This document shows, one piece after another, positions 34,432 through 42,802 of a stretch of DNA of 64,000 bases. Each line of letters opens with the position of its first letter. Within the stretch, counting starts at the first letter, position 1. A program made the position numbers and the translations under genes. The stretch covers positions 1 through 64,000 of the forward strand of contig CAZRBG010000007.1 in assembly GCA_964598225.1 (NCBI GenBank), in the 5' to 3' direction. A model generated the notes under the pieces. The model had not been told where the DNA came from. It did not search any database and worked only from the letters and a program-made list of their open reading frames with translations. Source of the DNA: SG8-4 sp964598225. Its GTDB lineage: Bacteria > Planctomycetota > Phycisphaerae > Sedimentisphaerales > Anaerobacaceae.

Positions 34432-36009
34432 ATGTCTAAAGAAAACGTTCAGATTTTCGATACGACCTTGCGTGACGGTGAGCAGGCGGCCGGGACGCGG
34501 CTGGGAGCACGCGAGAAACTCGAAATAGCCCGGCAGTTGGTTCGGCTCAATGTCGATATCATCGAGGCCGGCTTCCCGGCCTCGTCGCCGGAGGATTTCG
34601 AAGCGGTTCGACTGATATCCGAGCAGATCGAAGGACCTACTGTCTGCGGGCTGACCCGGGCCAGGATTGAGGATATCGAGACTTGCCGAAAGGCCCTGGC
34701 CAATGCCAAAAAGCCCCGAATCCATACCGGAATCGGCGTCTCGGAGATCCATATCGCCGGAAAGTTCGCCGACGACAAGTACGGCAAGACCATCGGCGAA
34801 AAACAGGCGACAATCCTGAAAATGGCCGTCGAGGCGGTCAGCCACACGTCTCAATACATCAAGGATATCGAGTTTTACGCCGAGGATTCCGGGCGGGCCG
34901 ACAGAAAGTTTCTCTACGAAATTCTCGAAGCCGTGGTCGACGCCGGGGCCACGGTTCTTAACATACCCGACACGACCGGCTACTCGATGCCGGAGCAGTA
35001 CGGCTCGCTGATTGCCGACATTCGGGAGAACGTGCCAAACGTCAAGAAGGCGGTGATAAGCGTTCATTGTCACAACGATCTCGGCCTGGCGGTGGCCAAT
35101 TCGCTCGCAGGCGTGATAAACGGCGCGCGGCAGGTCGAAGGGACAATTAACGGCATCGGCGAGCGGGCCGGCAATGCGGCTATCGAGGAAGTCGTAATGG
35201 CGATGCGCACGCGGCGGGACTTCTTCGAGAAGATCGACACCAACATCAATACCCGCGAGTTCTATCGCACCAGCCGCATGGTTTCAGATATGCTCGGCAT
35301 GCCGGTCCCGACGAATAAGGCCGTCGTGGGTCACAATGCCTTCGCTCACAGCTCGGGCATTCACGTAGACGGATTCTTAAAGAAACGCGAGACGTATGAG
35401 ATCATGCGGCCGGAGGATATCGGTATTGATGAAAGCCGCGTGGTTCTGACCGCGCGAACCGGACGTCACGGATTGCGGCATCGGCTCGAGGAGATGGGAT
35501 ATACGCTGACTGAGGATGAAATGGAGAAGGCATACGGGATGTTCCTGGCCGTGGCGGACAAGAAGCACGAGGTCTTCGACGAGGACCTCGCGGCGATAAT
35601 CAGCGACGAAATCCACGCCATTGAGCAGGTGTACGTTCTGGAGTACCTGCACGTCGCCTGCGGTACCGGCACGCTGCCGACCGCAAGCGTCAAGATAAAG
35701 ATGCACGACCAGCTCAAGCAGGCGGCGGCCTGCGGAGACGGGCCGATCGACGCGGCGTACGAGGCGATCAGAGACGCGACGGGGCTGTCGCCGAAGCTCG
35801 AAAATTATTCGATCCGGGCAATTACCGGCGGCAAAGAAGCCCTCGGCGAAGCGACGGTCAGAATCAGCGAAAACGGCAGAATCTTCACCGGTCGCGGCAT
35901 CTCGACCGACATCATCGAGGCCTCGGCAAAAGCCTACGTAGACGCAATCAACAGAATGGTCTCGGCGCAGATGAAAGGCAAGCCGCTTGAAGAGAGTTCA
36001 GACAAATAA
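34432..36009 (+). CDS. leuA: 2-isopropylmalate synthase
   Basis: LeuA makes the first committed step of leucine synthesis, condensing acetyl-CoA with 2-ketoisovalerate. The 525-residue protein shows the DRE-TIM start DTTLRDGEQAAGT, the metal-binding VHCHNDLGLAVANSLAG, and NGIGERAGNAAIEEV. GHNAFAHSSGIHVDG closes the barrel, and a LeuA dimer (leucine feedback) domain covers about 390-510. This is the bacterial long form. GGAGAG precedes the ATG. It is followed 20 bases later by leuC in the same operon. Confidence 0.95.
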   Translation: MSKENVQIFDTTLRDGEQAAGTRLGAREKLEIARQLVRLNVDIIEAGFPASSPEDFEAVRLISEQIEGPTVCGLTRARIEDIETCRKALANAKKPRIHTGIGVSEIHIAGKFADDKYGKTIGEKQATILKMAVEAVSHTSQYIKDIEFYAEDSGRADRKFLYEILEAVVDAGATVLNIPDTTGYSMPEQYGSLIADIRENVPNVKKAVISVHCHNDLGLAVANSLAGVINGARQVEGTINGIGERAGNAAIEEVVMAMRTRRDFFEKIDTNINTREFYRTSRMVSDMLGMPVPTNKAVVGHNAFAHSSGIHVDGFLKKRETYEIMRPEDIGIDESRVVLTARTGRHGLRHRLEEMGYTLTEDEMEKAYGMFLAVADKKHEVFDEDLAAIISDEIHAIEQVYVLEYLHVACGTGTLPTASVKIKMHDQLKQAAACGDGPIDAAYEAIRDATGLSPKLENYSIRAITGGKEALGEATVRISENGRIFTGRGISTDIIEASAKAYVDAINRMVSAQMKGKPLEESSDK

Positions 36010-36029
36010 TTGAGGAGAACGATAAAAAA

Positions 36030-37295
36030 ATGGGTATGACAATAACAGAAAAGATACTGGCCAGGGCCGCGGGCGAGGACAAGGTCGTTCGGGGGCAGTT
36101 GGTCGATGCGAAGGTAGACGTTGTGATGTGCCACGACGTTACAACGCCGCCGGCGATTTCGATGCTCGAAGAGAAAGGCATCGATAAAGTGTTCGATCGG
36201 GAAAAGATTGTCGTGACACCGGATCACTTCCAGCCGCCCAAGGACATCAAGAGTGCAGAGCTTCATAAGCGCCTGGACGCCTGGGCGAAGCGGCACAAGA
36301 TCACACATTATTACAAGCTCGGCAGAGCGGGAGTCTGCCATGCGCTGCTGCCCGAGCAGGGCCACATCAGGCCGGGCGAGGTCATCGTCGGCGGCGATTC
36401 GCACACATGCACGTACGGCGCATTCGGAGCTTTCAGCACGGGTATCGGCTCGACGGATGCCGCTGCGGCGATAGCGACGGGCAGGTTGTGGTTCAAGGTC
36501 CCGGCGTCGATGAAGTTCGTCCTGAACGGCTCACTCGGACCCGGCGTTTACAGCAAGGACGTTGTTCTCGCCGTCATCGCGAGAATCGGAACCGACGGAG
36601 CGCTGTATCGCGCGATGGAATTCGTCGGGCCGGCGCTGGCCGAGATGTCGATGGAAGCTCGCATGACGATAACGAACATGGCCATCGAAGCGGGCGGCAA
36701 GAGCGGTATCATTGCCTTCGACGACGTGACGAAACAGTATCTCGACGAGCACTTGAACGGCGATACTGACTACACAGTTTATGAGTCGGATGCTGACGCC
36801 GAATATTACTCGGTGGACGAAATCGACTGCTCGACCATTGAGCCGATGGTCGCCTTGCCGCACCTGCCCAGCGGGGGCGTTCCGGTCGGTGAATGCGCCG
36901 GCAAGGAAATGGACCAGGCCTACATCGGAAGCTGTACAAACGGCCGGATCGAGGACCTTCGCATCGCCGCCAATATTCTAACGGATAAAGAGGTAGCTAT
37001 CCGTACGATAGTCGTACCTGCGACGCCGGAAATCTGGAAGCAGGCCAAGGACGAGGGCCTGTTCGACGTCTTTTACGACGCCGGATGCGTGATAAGCGCC
37101 CCGACCTGCGGCGCGTGCCTCGGCGGCTTTATGGGAATCCTGGCCGCGGGTGAAAAGTGCATCAGCACGACGAACCGAAACTTCGTCGGCCGAATGGGGC
37201 ATCCCGAGAGCGAAGTCTACCTCGCCAGCCCCGCCACCGCCGCAGCCAGCGCGGTAGAAGGAAAGATAACAGATTGCAGGAAATACCTGGATTAA
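36030..37295 (+). CDS. leuC: 3-isopropylmalate dehydratase, large subunit
   Basis: With LeuD this enzyme isomerises 2- to 3-isopropylmalate using a [4Fe-4S] cluster. The 421-residue form is the shorter LeuC type also seen in archaea and many bacteria. Visible blocks are GGDSHTCTYGAFGAFSTGIGSTD, YIGSCTNGRIEDLRIA and APTCGACLGG, which together supply the three cluster cysteines. A GAGGAG site lies upstream of 36030; ATG at 36036 is an alternative start. The matching small subunit gene is about one kilobase downstream, separated by an inserted region. Confidence 0.95.
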   Translation: MGMTITEKILARAAGEDKVVRGQLVDAKVDVVMCHDVTTPPAISMLEEKGIDKVFDREKIVVTPDHFQPPKDIKSAELHKRLDAWAKRHKITHYYKLGRAGVCHALLPEQGHIRPGEVIVGGDSHTCTYGAFGAFSTGIGSTDAAAAIATGRLWFKVPASMKFVLNGSLGPGVYSKDVVLAVIARIGTDGALYRAMEFVGPALAEMSMEARMTITNMAIEAGGKSGIIAFDDVTKQYLDEHLNGDTDYTVYESDADAEYYSVDEIDCSTIEPMVALPHLPSGGVPVGECAGKEMDQAYIGSCTNGRIEDLRIAANILTDKEVAIRTIVVPATPEIWKQAKDEGLFDVFYDAGCVISAPTCGACLGGFMGILAAGEKCISTTNRNFVGRMGHPESEVYLASPATAAASAVEGKITDCRKYLD

Positions 37296-37333
37296 ATTCT
37301 AATATCTAAATCCTAAATTCTAAACAAATTCAA

Positions 37334-37699
37334 ATGACTCAAAGACCAAATTCAAAACAGCATGACCTTGAGGACAGGACGTTTGAGTTTGCAAGGCGGG
37401 TTAGGGCAGTTGTCAAAAGACTGCCTAAGACGCTGGCTAACACCGAAGATGGGAGACAGCTTATCAAGGCGTCCGGCTCTGTTGGCGCCAACTATATAGA
37501 GGCGAATGAAGCTCTGAGCAAGAAGGATTTCTTAACGCGCATCAGGATATGTCGAAAAGAGGCGAAAGAAAGCAGATACTGGCTCCGGTTAGTCGACACC
37601 TGTGACAACAGATAACTTGAAATGGAAAGAAAGGCATTAGTAAAAGAGGCCGGCGAACTGACACGTATCTTCGGATCAATAGTGACCAAGAGCAGTTGA
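37334..37699 (+). pseudogene. Four-helix-bundle protein (23S rRNA intervening-sequence protein family), broken by an in-frame stop
   Basis: The reading frame starts MTQRPNSKQHDLEDRTFEFA and continues with VKRLPKTL, LIKASGSVGANYIEANEALS and RICRKEAKESRYWLRL, all typical of this family (TIGR02436-like). A TAA at 37613-37615 stops it after 93 residues. The same frame then continues with LEMERKALVKEAGELTRIFG to a TGA at 37697-37699, which matches the expected family C-terminus. A single substitution (for example GAA to TAA) explains it. The product may still fold in part, but the last helix is missing. It lies between leuC and leuD, preceded by AT-rich low-complexity DNA. Confidence 0.8.
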
Positions 37700-38314
37700 G
37701 GTTTTGAACATTGACCTTTGGAATTTTGATATTGTTTAGTCCCTTACAAATGAAATTGTGCGCAAAACGGTCATAAAATTGTAAGATGAGGATAAAAGAC
37801 CCCCTTGTCCCCCAAACTGGGTCGAAGGGGCCGGTAAAACAAAACTGTACTATGGAGTCCCTCTTAAAAAGGAAGTGGCATAAAGCCTCCTGAGCATAGC
37901 CAGGTGATAGCAAACGTCGGACTCGTAACGCATATATTCCCCTTTACGGGGTGTCAATAGTATCTTCATTATAGTGTATCGGCGATAATGGTTTTAACAG
38001 CCTTTTAGGCTGCAAATTGTACCGAGTAGAATCATGACATCAGTAATGTTTAGGGTCGCTTCAAAGATGGTGCCAAATCGTCTTATATTTGGCGACATCT
38101 TTGATCGACCCGGCACATGCCAAGTCTTTGGTTCCAGAATAAGCAATCTCCCTCCCTCGAAAGAGGGTGGGGAGGGAGATTGCGGTTGTACAAATAGGAT
38201 GGCGCCTTTTGAGCAGAAGGGATACTTCGTCGGGCGTCAGCCTTTCATCCAACCCTCTTTGGTTCCGGCTTGTCCGGGTTAGGATTTAGAATTTCAATGC
38301 TGAGGAGCTTAGCG
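37700..38314. other. Gene-free spacer between the four-helix-bundle gene and leuD
   Basis: About 600 bases with no supported gene. It contains a palindrome at 38143-38183 and several short G/C-rich runs near 37800. Together with the four-helix-bundle gene it makes about one kilobase of extra DNA between leuC and leuD, which are normally adjacent. Confidence 0.5.
38143..38183. repeat. Palindromic REP-like element
   Basis: Two perfect 14-base arms (GCAATCTCCCTCCC at 38143-38156 and its complement at 38170-38183) enclose a smaller inner hairpin (CTCGAAAGAG). It has the form of a REP element or MITE remnant. Confidence 0.65.
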
Positions 38315-38797
38315 ATGACCAAAGCACACGTATACAAACGAGATCATATTAATACGGACGAAATAATCCCCGCTCGGTATTTGAATACTGATGATGAGAA
38401 GGAGTTAGCGACTCATTGTCTCGAAGATCTGGACAAGGACTTTGTGAAGAAGGTTAAAGAAGGCGATGTCATTGTCGCCCGGGACGATTTCGGTTGCGGC
38501 TCGTCGCGGGAACACGCGGTCTGGGCGATTCGCGGTGCGGGTGTCGAGAACGTGATCGCCGGGACTTTCGCCCGAATCTTCTATCGCAACGCCATCAACA
38601 ACGGCTTCTACCTGATCGAATCTCGCGAGGCCATCAACAAAATCAACGACGGCGACGAACTTGAAATCGACTACGAAAACGGCACGATCAGCAACAAGAC
38701 CACCGGCGTCGATATAAGCTTTCAGCCGCTGCCCGATTTCGCCCTCGAAATAATCAAAGACGGCGGCCTGCTAGAACACATAAAGAAAACAATGTAA
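38315..38797 (+). CDS. leuD: 3-isopropylmalate dehydratase, small subunit
   Basis: LeuD is the swivelling domain that completes the LeuCD active site. The 160-residue protein shows YKRDHINTDEIIPARYL, DDFGCGSSREHAVWAI and GTFARIFYRNAINNGF, the family hallmarks. GAGGAG lies seven bases upstream of ATG 38315; the frame is open from 38270. It belongs functionally with leuC, from which it is separated by about one kilobase, and may need its own promoter. An IS66-like remnant starts right after its stop codon. Confidence 0.95.
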   Translation: MTKAHVYKRDHINTDEIIPARYLNTDDEKELATHCLEDLDKDFVKKVKEGDVIVARDDFGCGSSREHAVWAIRGAGVENVIAGTFARIFYRNAINNGFYLIESREAINKINDGDELEIDYENGTISNKTTGVDISFQPLPDFALEIIKDGGLLEHIKKTM

Positions 38798-39140
38798 CCG
38801 CGGGTGCCTTGTGTGATGCGTCGGTCAATCACGACCGGACGAATCTGGCGTTCGGTCCGACTGTTTGTCGGCTCCACATCGGGTTCGTCCATAAGCCGAA
38901 AATAATCGGCCGCTGTATCGCCCTTGAACCGCCTGGCCAACTTCTTAGCCAGGGGATGACCCGGGCGGTCGTCGCACTTGTTTCAGAGAGCCCGCTTTGA
39001 GACGCGTCATCGAACGCCTCCAGCCTTTGGTCGTCAATGTCTCTCGGCGATGCAGGGTATCAAATATCTTTTTGAGCCATTCAAGCAGTTTCAGGCCCCG
39101 CCTGGACAAGGTGGCAATCCGATCTGCTGGATGACAAACC
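38798..39140 (-). pseudogene. IS66-family transposase remnant
   Basis: On the minus strand, 38940-38798 encodes ARRFKGDTAADYFRLMDEP then VEPTNSRTERQIRPVVIDRRITQGTRG, the conserved IS66 transposase C-terminal block around the third catalytic Glu region. Upstream, 39142-38945 in a different frame encodes IATLSRRGLKLLEWLKKIF, consistent with an adjoining but frameshifted piece. No start, no terminal repeats and no helper genes were seen, so it is a dead fragment. It abuts the leuD stop codon and ends just before the phosphoesterase gene. Confidence 0.7.
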
Positions 39141-39169
39141 ACTGCTCCGGCGAACCCATCCTACGTCTG

Positions 39170-40018
39170 TCATGATACATTCAGGATAGCTACTTCGGGG
39201 CGGCAGTTGAACCTCAGACCGTAAACGTTGCCTATTCCTCTTGTCGTGTAGATGAGTCTGCCGTTCCATTGATTCAGGCCGTAGACGTATCTGTGGTCGG
39301 TCACGGGTGCGAACGGCGTGCCGAGAACCGGCAGAGAGAGCTGCCCGCCGTGAGTGTGGCCGCAGAGCATGAGATCCCACGAATAATCGCGCAGCAGTTC
39401 TTTAGAATCCGGATTGTGTGAAAGTACGATCCTGCATATCTGGTGCGAGCTGTCGTTCGCGCCGAATGCCTCGTCCGCCTTAGCGTCCCCGGCCCAGCAG
39501 TCGCCGAGCCCTATCAGCTCAATAGCGGCCCGGTTGACCGATATTGTTTTCGATGAATTGAACAGAAGCGAAATATTCGAATCATCCAAGAATCGGCGAA
39601 TTTCAGTCAAATCCTTATATCCTCCAAGCGGCCCAACCCATCCCCCGCCGTCATGGTTGCCGGCACACGCAAAGCAGGGACAGGCAGCGGACAGGCTTCT
39701 CAAGATTGAGACATACTCATTGCGGTAAGGAATGTGGCGGGTAATGAAATCTCCGGTAATGCATGCAAGGTCGGGCCTTTGCGAAATCCCAAGCTCAATT
39801 GCTTTTTCGATGAATTCCACAGACACCTGGCCGGACGCGTGCATATCTGAGATATGAAGAATCCTTACCGGATTCGTTAGCCGCCCGGCCGGCAAAGTAA
39901 CATCGACGCGATCTACGCGCAGCCAACGCGGTTCAATGAGACGCATATCTGCAACGACCCCAGCGCCGGCAGCGAAAGATCCAATCAGAAAGCGACGTCG
40001 TGTTATCCTGAGCTTCAT
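39170..40018 (-). CDS. Tat-exported metallophosphoesterase (YaeI-like)
   Basis: A 282-residue calcineurin-like phosphoesterase. The N-terminus KLRITRRRFLIGSFAAGAGV is a Tat signal. The metal-binding set is complete: ILHISDMHASG, ITGDFI, CAGNHDGGG, VLSHNPD and LCGHTHGGQ. The GHTHGGQ ending resembles UDP-2,3-diacylglucosamine pyrophosphohydrolase LpxG and YaeI, so a lipid or phosphodiester substrate at the envelope is plausible but unproven. No good ribosome binding site is visible. Its 3' end lies close to the IS66 remnant. Confidence 0.88.
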   Translation of the reverse strand: MKLRITRRRFLIGSFAAGAGVVADMRLIEPRWLRVDRVDVTLPAGRLTNPVRILHISDMHASGQVSVEFIEKAIELGISQRPDLACITGDFITRHIPYRNEYVSILRSLSAACPCFACAGNHDGGGWVGPLGGYKDLTEIRRFLDDSNISLLFNSSKTISVNRAAIELIGLGDCWAGDAKADEAFGANDSSHQICRIVLSHNPDSKELLRDYSWDLMLCGHTHGGQLSLPVLGTPFAPVTDHRYVYGLNQWNGRLIYTTRGIGNVYGLRFNCRPEVAILNVS

Positions 40019-40153
40019 GACTTATCGGCCAACTTTATTTGCGTTCCATGGCATAACATTGCGAACTTCTCGGTCTCACGAGCAATATAATTCCGCCGCC
40101 TCGAGTTTGTATGATACCACAATGCTTTGTGTCAATAATGTTAATTTGACGGT

Positions 40154-41302
40154 TCATTGCTGACTGTAGATTGCCGTTTGCGGCTTGAAGACGAACCAGG
40201 CGAAAGCGAAGTAATCACCGTGGACGATGCGTTTCAGTTGCTTGCCCTTTAACGGCCCTTGCACGGCCCTGCCGGTAATGTCCCAGGCGCTTTCGGTCTG
40301 CTCGTCGTAAAAGTTGCCGTCTTCGTAGCTGAAGCTCAGCAGTCGGTCATCGATCTTTCGCTCGAAGACTCCTGTCGAACCGGCCTCGCGAGAAGACACT
40401 ATGCGGCTTTCGTCCAATGCAGACACCGCTCCATCCGCGTGGAAGACGACCAACGGCGTATCCGCTATTTCGTCATTAATCACTCGCAGCTCCCGAGTAA
40501 TTGAATAGGGATACGCCTTGTCCCGGCCCGACAGACTGACGGTGATCACTTTCTCCATGGGCCGTAGTCGCGGGTCGTTCCCGCCGTGATACATGAATGG
40601 CGTTTTGCGAATATCGTCGTAACCGACGTAAGGATTTTTCCCATAATCGCGGCGGTAGCCGGTGTCGCGAGACAGAACGAGGCCGTCTTCGTGCGCAGAT
40701 CGGAACTGCCGGAAAGATATTATCTGTGCCGGGATACGCTTGAGCTTAGCGCCGGTCATATCGCCGACGATGGCTTTGCCGGTAATCTGCTGCCACAGGC
40801 TTTCGGTTCGGCGGTCGTACATCACAAGGTCCGAATGTCTCAGCAATCCGGAAACACCGAAGCTGTAAGTCTCGCCCTCGACCCTGCGGTCAAAAACGTT
40901 AGCACTGTAACACAAGGGACAGAACGTCACCGCAACCGGTACGCCCGCGATCACGTCGTTTGCGATTTCGTGCCACATCAGGATTTGCAAGGGATACGCC
41001 CTGCTCTCACCCTCGATCGCGACTGCAATGACCGGTTCGTTCGGCCTGAGCCATTCTGCCGCATCCTTCTGTTTTACAGATTTTGGTGAGTCGATCGCGG
41101 GGATGCCGTCCTTGCCCGGGCCGCCGGATTGAAGTTCACTGAGCTTAATGGCTCGTTTTGACGTATTGGTTTTCAAACCATAGAATCCCCCCCTCTGACG
41201 CGCAAAGCTTTTTATGCCTCGATATCCGTGCACACCACCGAGCAATATCAACAACGCCCAACAGCCCAGCAAAAATCTCGTAAGAAGAAATTTCTTGTTC
41301 AT
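40154..41302 (-). CDS. DUF3179 domain-containing exported or anchored protein
   Basis: A 382-residue protein with one N-terminal hydrophobic segment (about 10-25). The DUF3179 core is clear: AIEGESRAYPLQILMWHEIANDVI, then VAVTFCPLCYSANVFDRRV, FGVSGLLRHSDLVMYDRRTESLWQQ and the C-terminal repeat of the same theme (ESAWDITGRAVQGPLKGKQL). The CPLC pair is conserved in the family. Function is unknown. GGGGGG precedes the ATG. It lies about 150 bases downstream of the sialidase-like gene on the same strand. Confidence 0.9.
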   Translation of the reverse strand: MNKKFLLTRFLLGCWALLILLGGVHGYRGIKSFARQRGGFYGLKTNTSKRAIKLSELQSGGPGKDGIPAIDSPKSVKQKDAAEWLRPNEPVIAVAIEGESRAYPLQILMWHEIANDVIAGVPVAVTFCPLCYSANVFDRRVEGETYSFGVSGLLRHSDLVMYDRRTESLWQQITGKAIVGDMTGAKLKRIPAQIISFRQFRSAHEDGLVLSRDTGYRRDYGKNPYVGYDDIRKTPFMYHGGNDPRLRPMEKVITVSLSGRDKAYPYSITRELRVINDEIADTPLVVFHADGAVSALDESRIVSSREAGSTGVFERKIDDRLLSFSYEDGNFYDEQTESAWDITGRAVQGPLKGKQLKRIVHGDYFAFAWFVFKPQTAIYSQQ

Positions 41303-41451
41303 AGCGTCCCCCCCTTCGGTTCAAAACTTTCATTATCACACAGACGCTGTTATTTCTACGAAGACATAAACAACTCTGTTCTCGGCAAAGGTGTCTGACG
41401 CTGAGTTGCAAGAGTTGGAGTTGTTTTTTTGCGAGAAACAACCGCAAGCCA

Positions 41452-42582
41452 CTATTCGGGCCACTTTCCGTCGGGCATGTCGCGCAGCACAAGCTTGTCC
41501 GCGTCGATGACCACATAGTTGATCCGCTCGCGGCGCCATGTGTAGCTAATGCGGACAAAGCCGTCTGAGGCTTGTATCGCTGCGGGGTATGCGCCGTATG
41601 CCTTCTTGCCGCCGATTGTTGTCTCATCTTCAAGCTTCAACGCGGCCTTCCAGTTTTTGCCACCGGCAGATACGGCTACGTTCAGTTGCGCCCGGTTTTT
41701 CGCTGAGTGGTTATAGACCAGCAATTGCCTGCCGTCTTTCAGAGTTACGGCATCGATCCCGGCGCTGGGGTTGGGCAGGACCGACCGCACCAGCGGACTC
41801 CATGTCTTGCCGCCGTCGTCAGACCATGACTGGCGCAGAATCCCCCGACTGCGACAGAGGATCTGGATTCTGCCGTCCGGATACGTCAGGATGGTTGGCT
41901 GGATAGCGGGAAAATCCTTGCCATCGTTGAGCGCTTCGGTCCTGCTCCAGGTTTTGCCGAGATCGGGGGTGATCTCCATGTGCACGCGCCATCCCTCGTG
42001 CTCGGTGCTCGAACCACATAGCAGCGATCCATCAGCAAGCTTGACCGGCTTGGCGCGGACAGGCCCGATTATGCCTTCCGGCAGACGCCTCGGCTGCTCC
42101 CAGGTCCGGCCCTGATCCTCCGAGGTAGTCAACATCCCCCACCAGCCTCGTGGAGTCGGTCCTACCTTGTAGAACAGCAGCAGCGGACCATCATCCGCCT
42201 GATATAAAACGGGATTCCAGCACGGATGCCGATGCAATTGCCCGCCGGGAATTTTTCTGTACTGTACGCCGTTGGCTATCTCGACGGGAGCCGACCAGCT
42301 TGCGGCGTTCTTTCTCTTTCTGCAAAGCCAAATCCCAACGTCTTTATTGCCCTCATCTGTGCCCCCGAAAAAGGCCGCGACAAAGTAGTTCTTTGTCTCG
42401 GCTATAGTTGAAGCGTGACACGAGGGAAAAGGTGCCTCTTCATAGAGAAACTGCGCCCTGACAATACCGGGCTGATCCCGCAGATCGGAACGCAGACTGT
42501 CTTTTTCACCGGCCATAATAATTGTGGTTACTCCCAAGGCAATCAGGATTCCAGGGTTGTAGAATTTTGCGTTGCATATCAT
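41452..42582 (-). CDS. Exo-sialidase-like protein (BNR/Asp-box propeller)
   Basis: A 376-residue exported protein. After a signal-like segment (about 9-24, ILIALGVTTIIMAG) it has a six-bladed propeller with Asp-box motifs: SEDQGRTW, DLGKTW and DDGGKTW. The pattern CHASTIAETKNYFVAAFFGGTDEGN near the front and the RxP-like arginines are typical of planctomycete and Bacteroidetes 'sialidase family' proteins. Whether it really cleaves sialic acid is unknown; related proteins act on other glycosides such as rhamnosides. The start at 42582 has GGGAG seven bases upstream. Confidence 0.82.
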   Translation of the reverse strand: MICNAKFYNPGILIALGVTTIIMAGEKDSLRSDLRDQPGIVRAQFLYEEAPFPSCHASTIAETKNYFVAAFFGGTDEGNKDVGIWLCRKRKNAASWSAPVEIANGVQYRKIPGGQLHRHPCWNPVLYQADDGPLLLFYKVGPTPRGWWGMLTTSEDQGRTWEQPRRLPEGIIGPVRAKPVKLADGSLLCGSSTEHEGWRVHMEITPDLGKTWSRTEALNDGKDFPAIQPTILTYPDGRIQILCRSRGILRQSWSDDGGKTWSPLVRSVLPNPSAGIDAVTLKDGRQLLVYNHSAKNRAQLNVAVSAGGKNWKAALKLEDETTIGGKKAYGAYPAAIQASDGFVRISYTWRRERINYVVIDADKLVLRDMPDGKWPE

Positions 42583-42802
42583 CGTTTTCTCCCGAAGTTC
42601 AGGCAATTTCCGGCAATTCGCTCGTGCCGCAATGACCGCGCCCCGGCGGGACGCTCACCGACAATTATACACAGCCACCAAAACTTGACAAGAAAACTGA
42701 TGGAAGTTTCACGGCGAAGCCGGTAATATATCCTTCATGAAGACGTTTGGAAGTACTTCAAAGTTGAATCATGCAACCGATGCCGGACTAAGGAGATCAC
42801 AA

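Noticed and set aside
37613..37615. Recoding of the in-frame stop in the four-helix-bundle gene
   Set aside because: The stop is TAA, which is not a selenocysteine codon; a nonsense mutation is the simple explanation.
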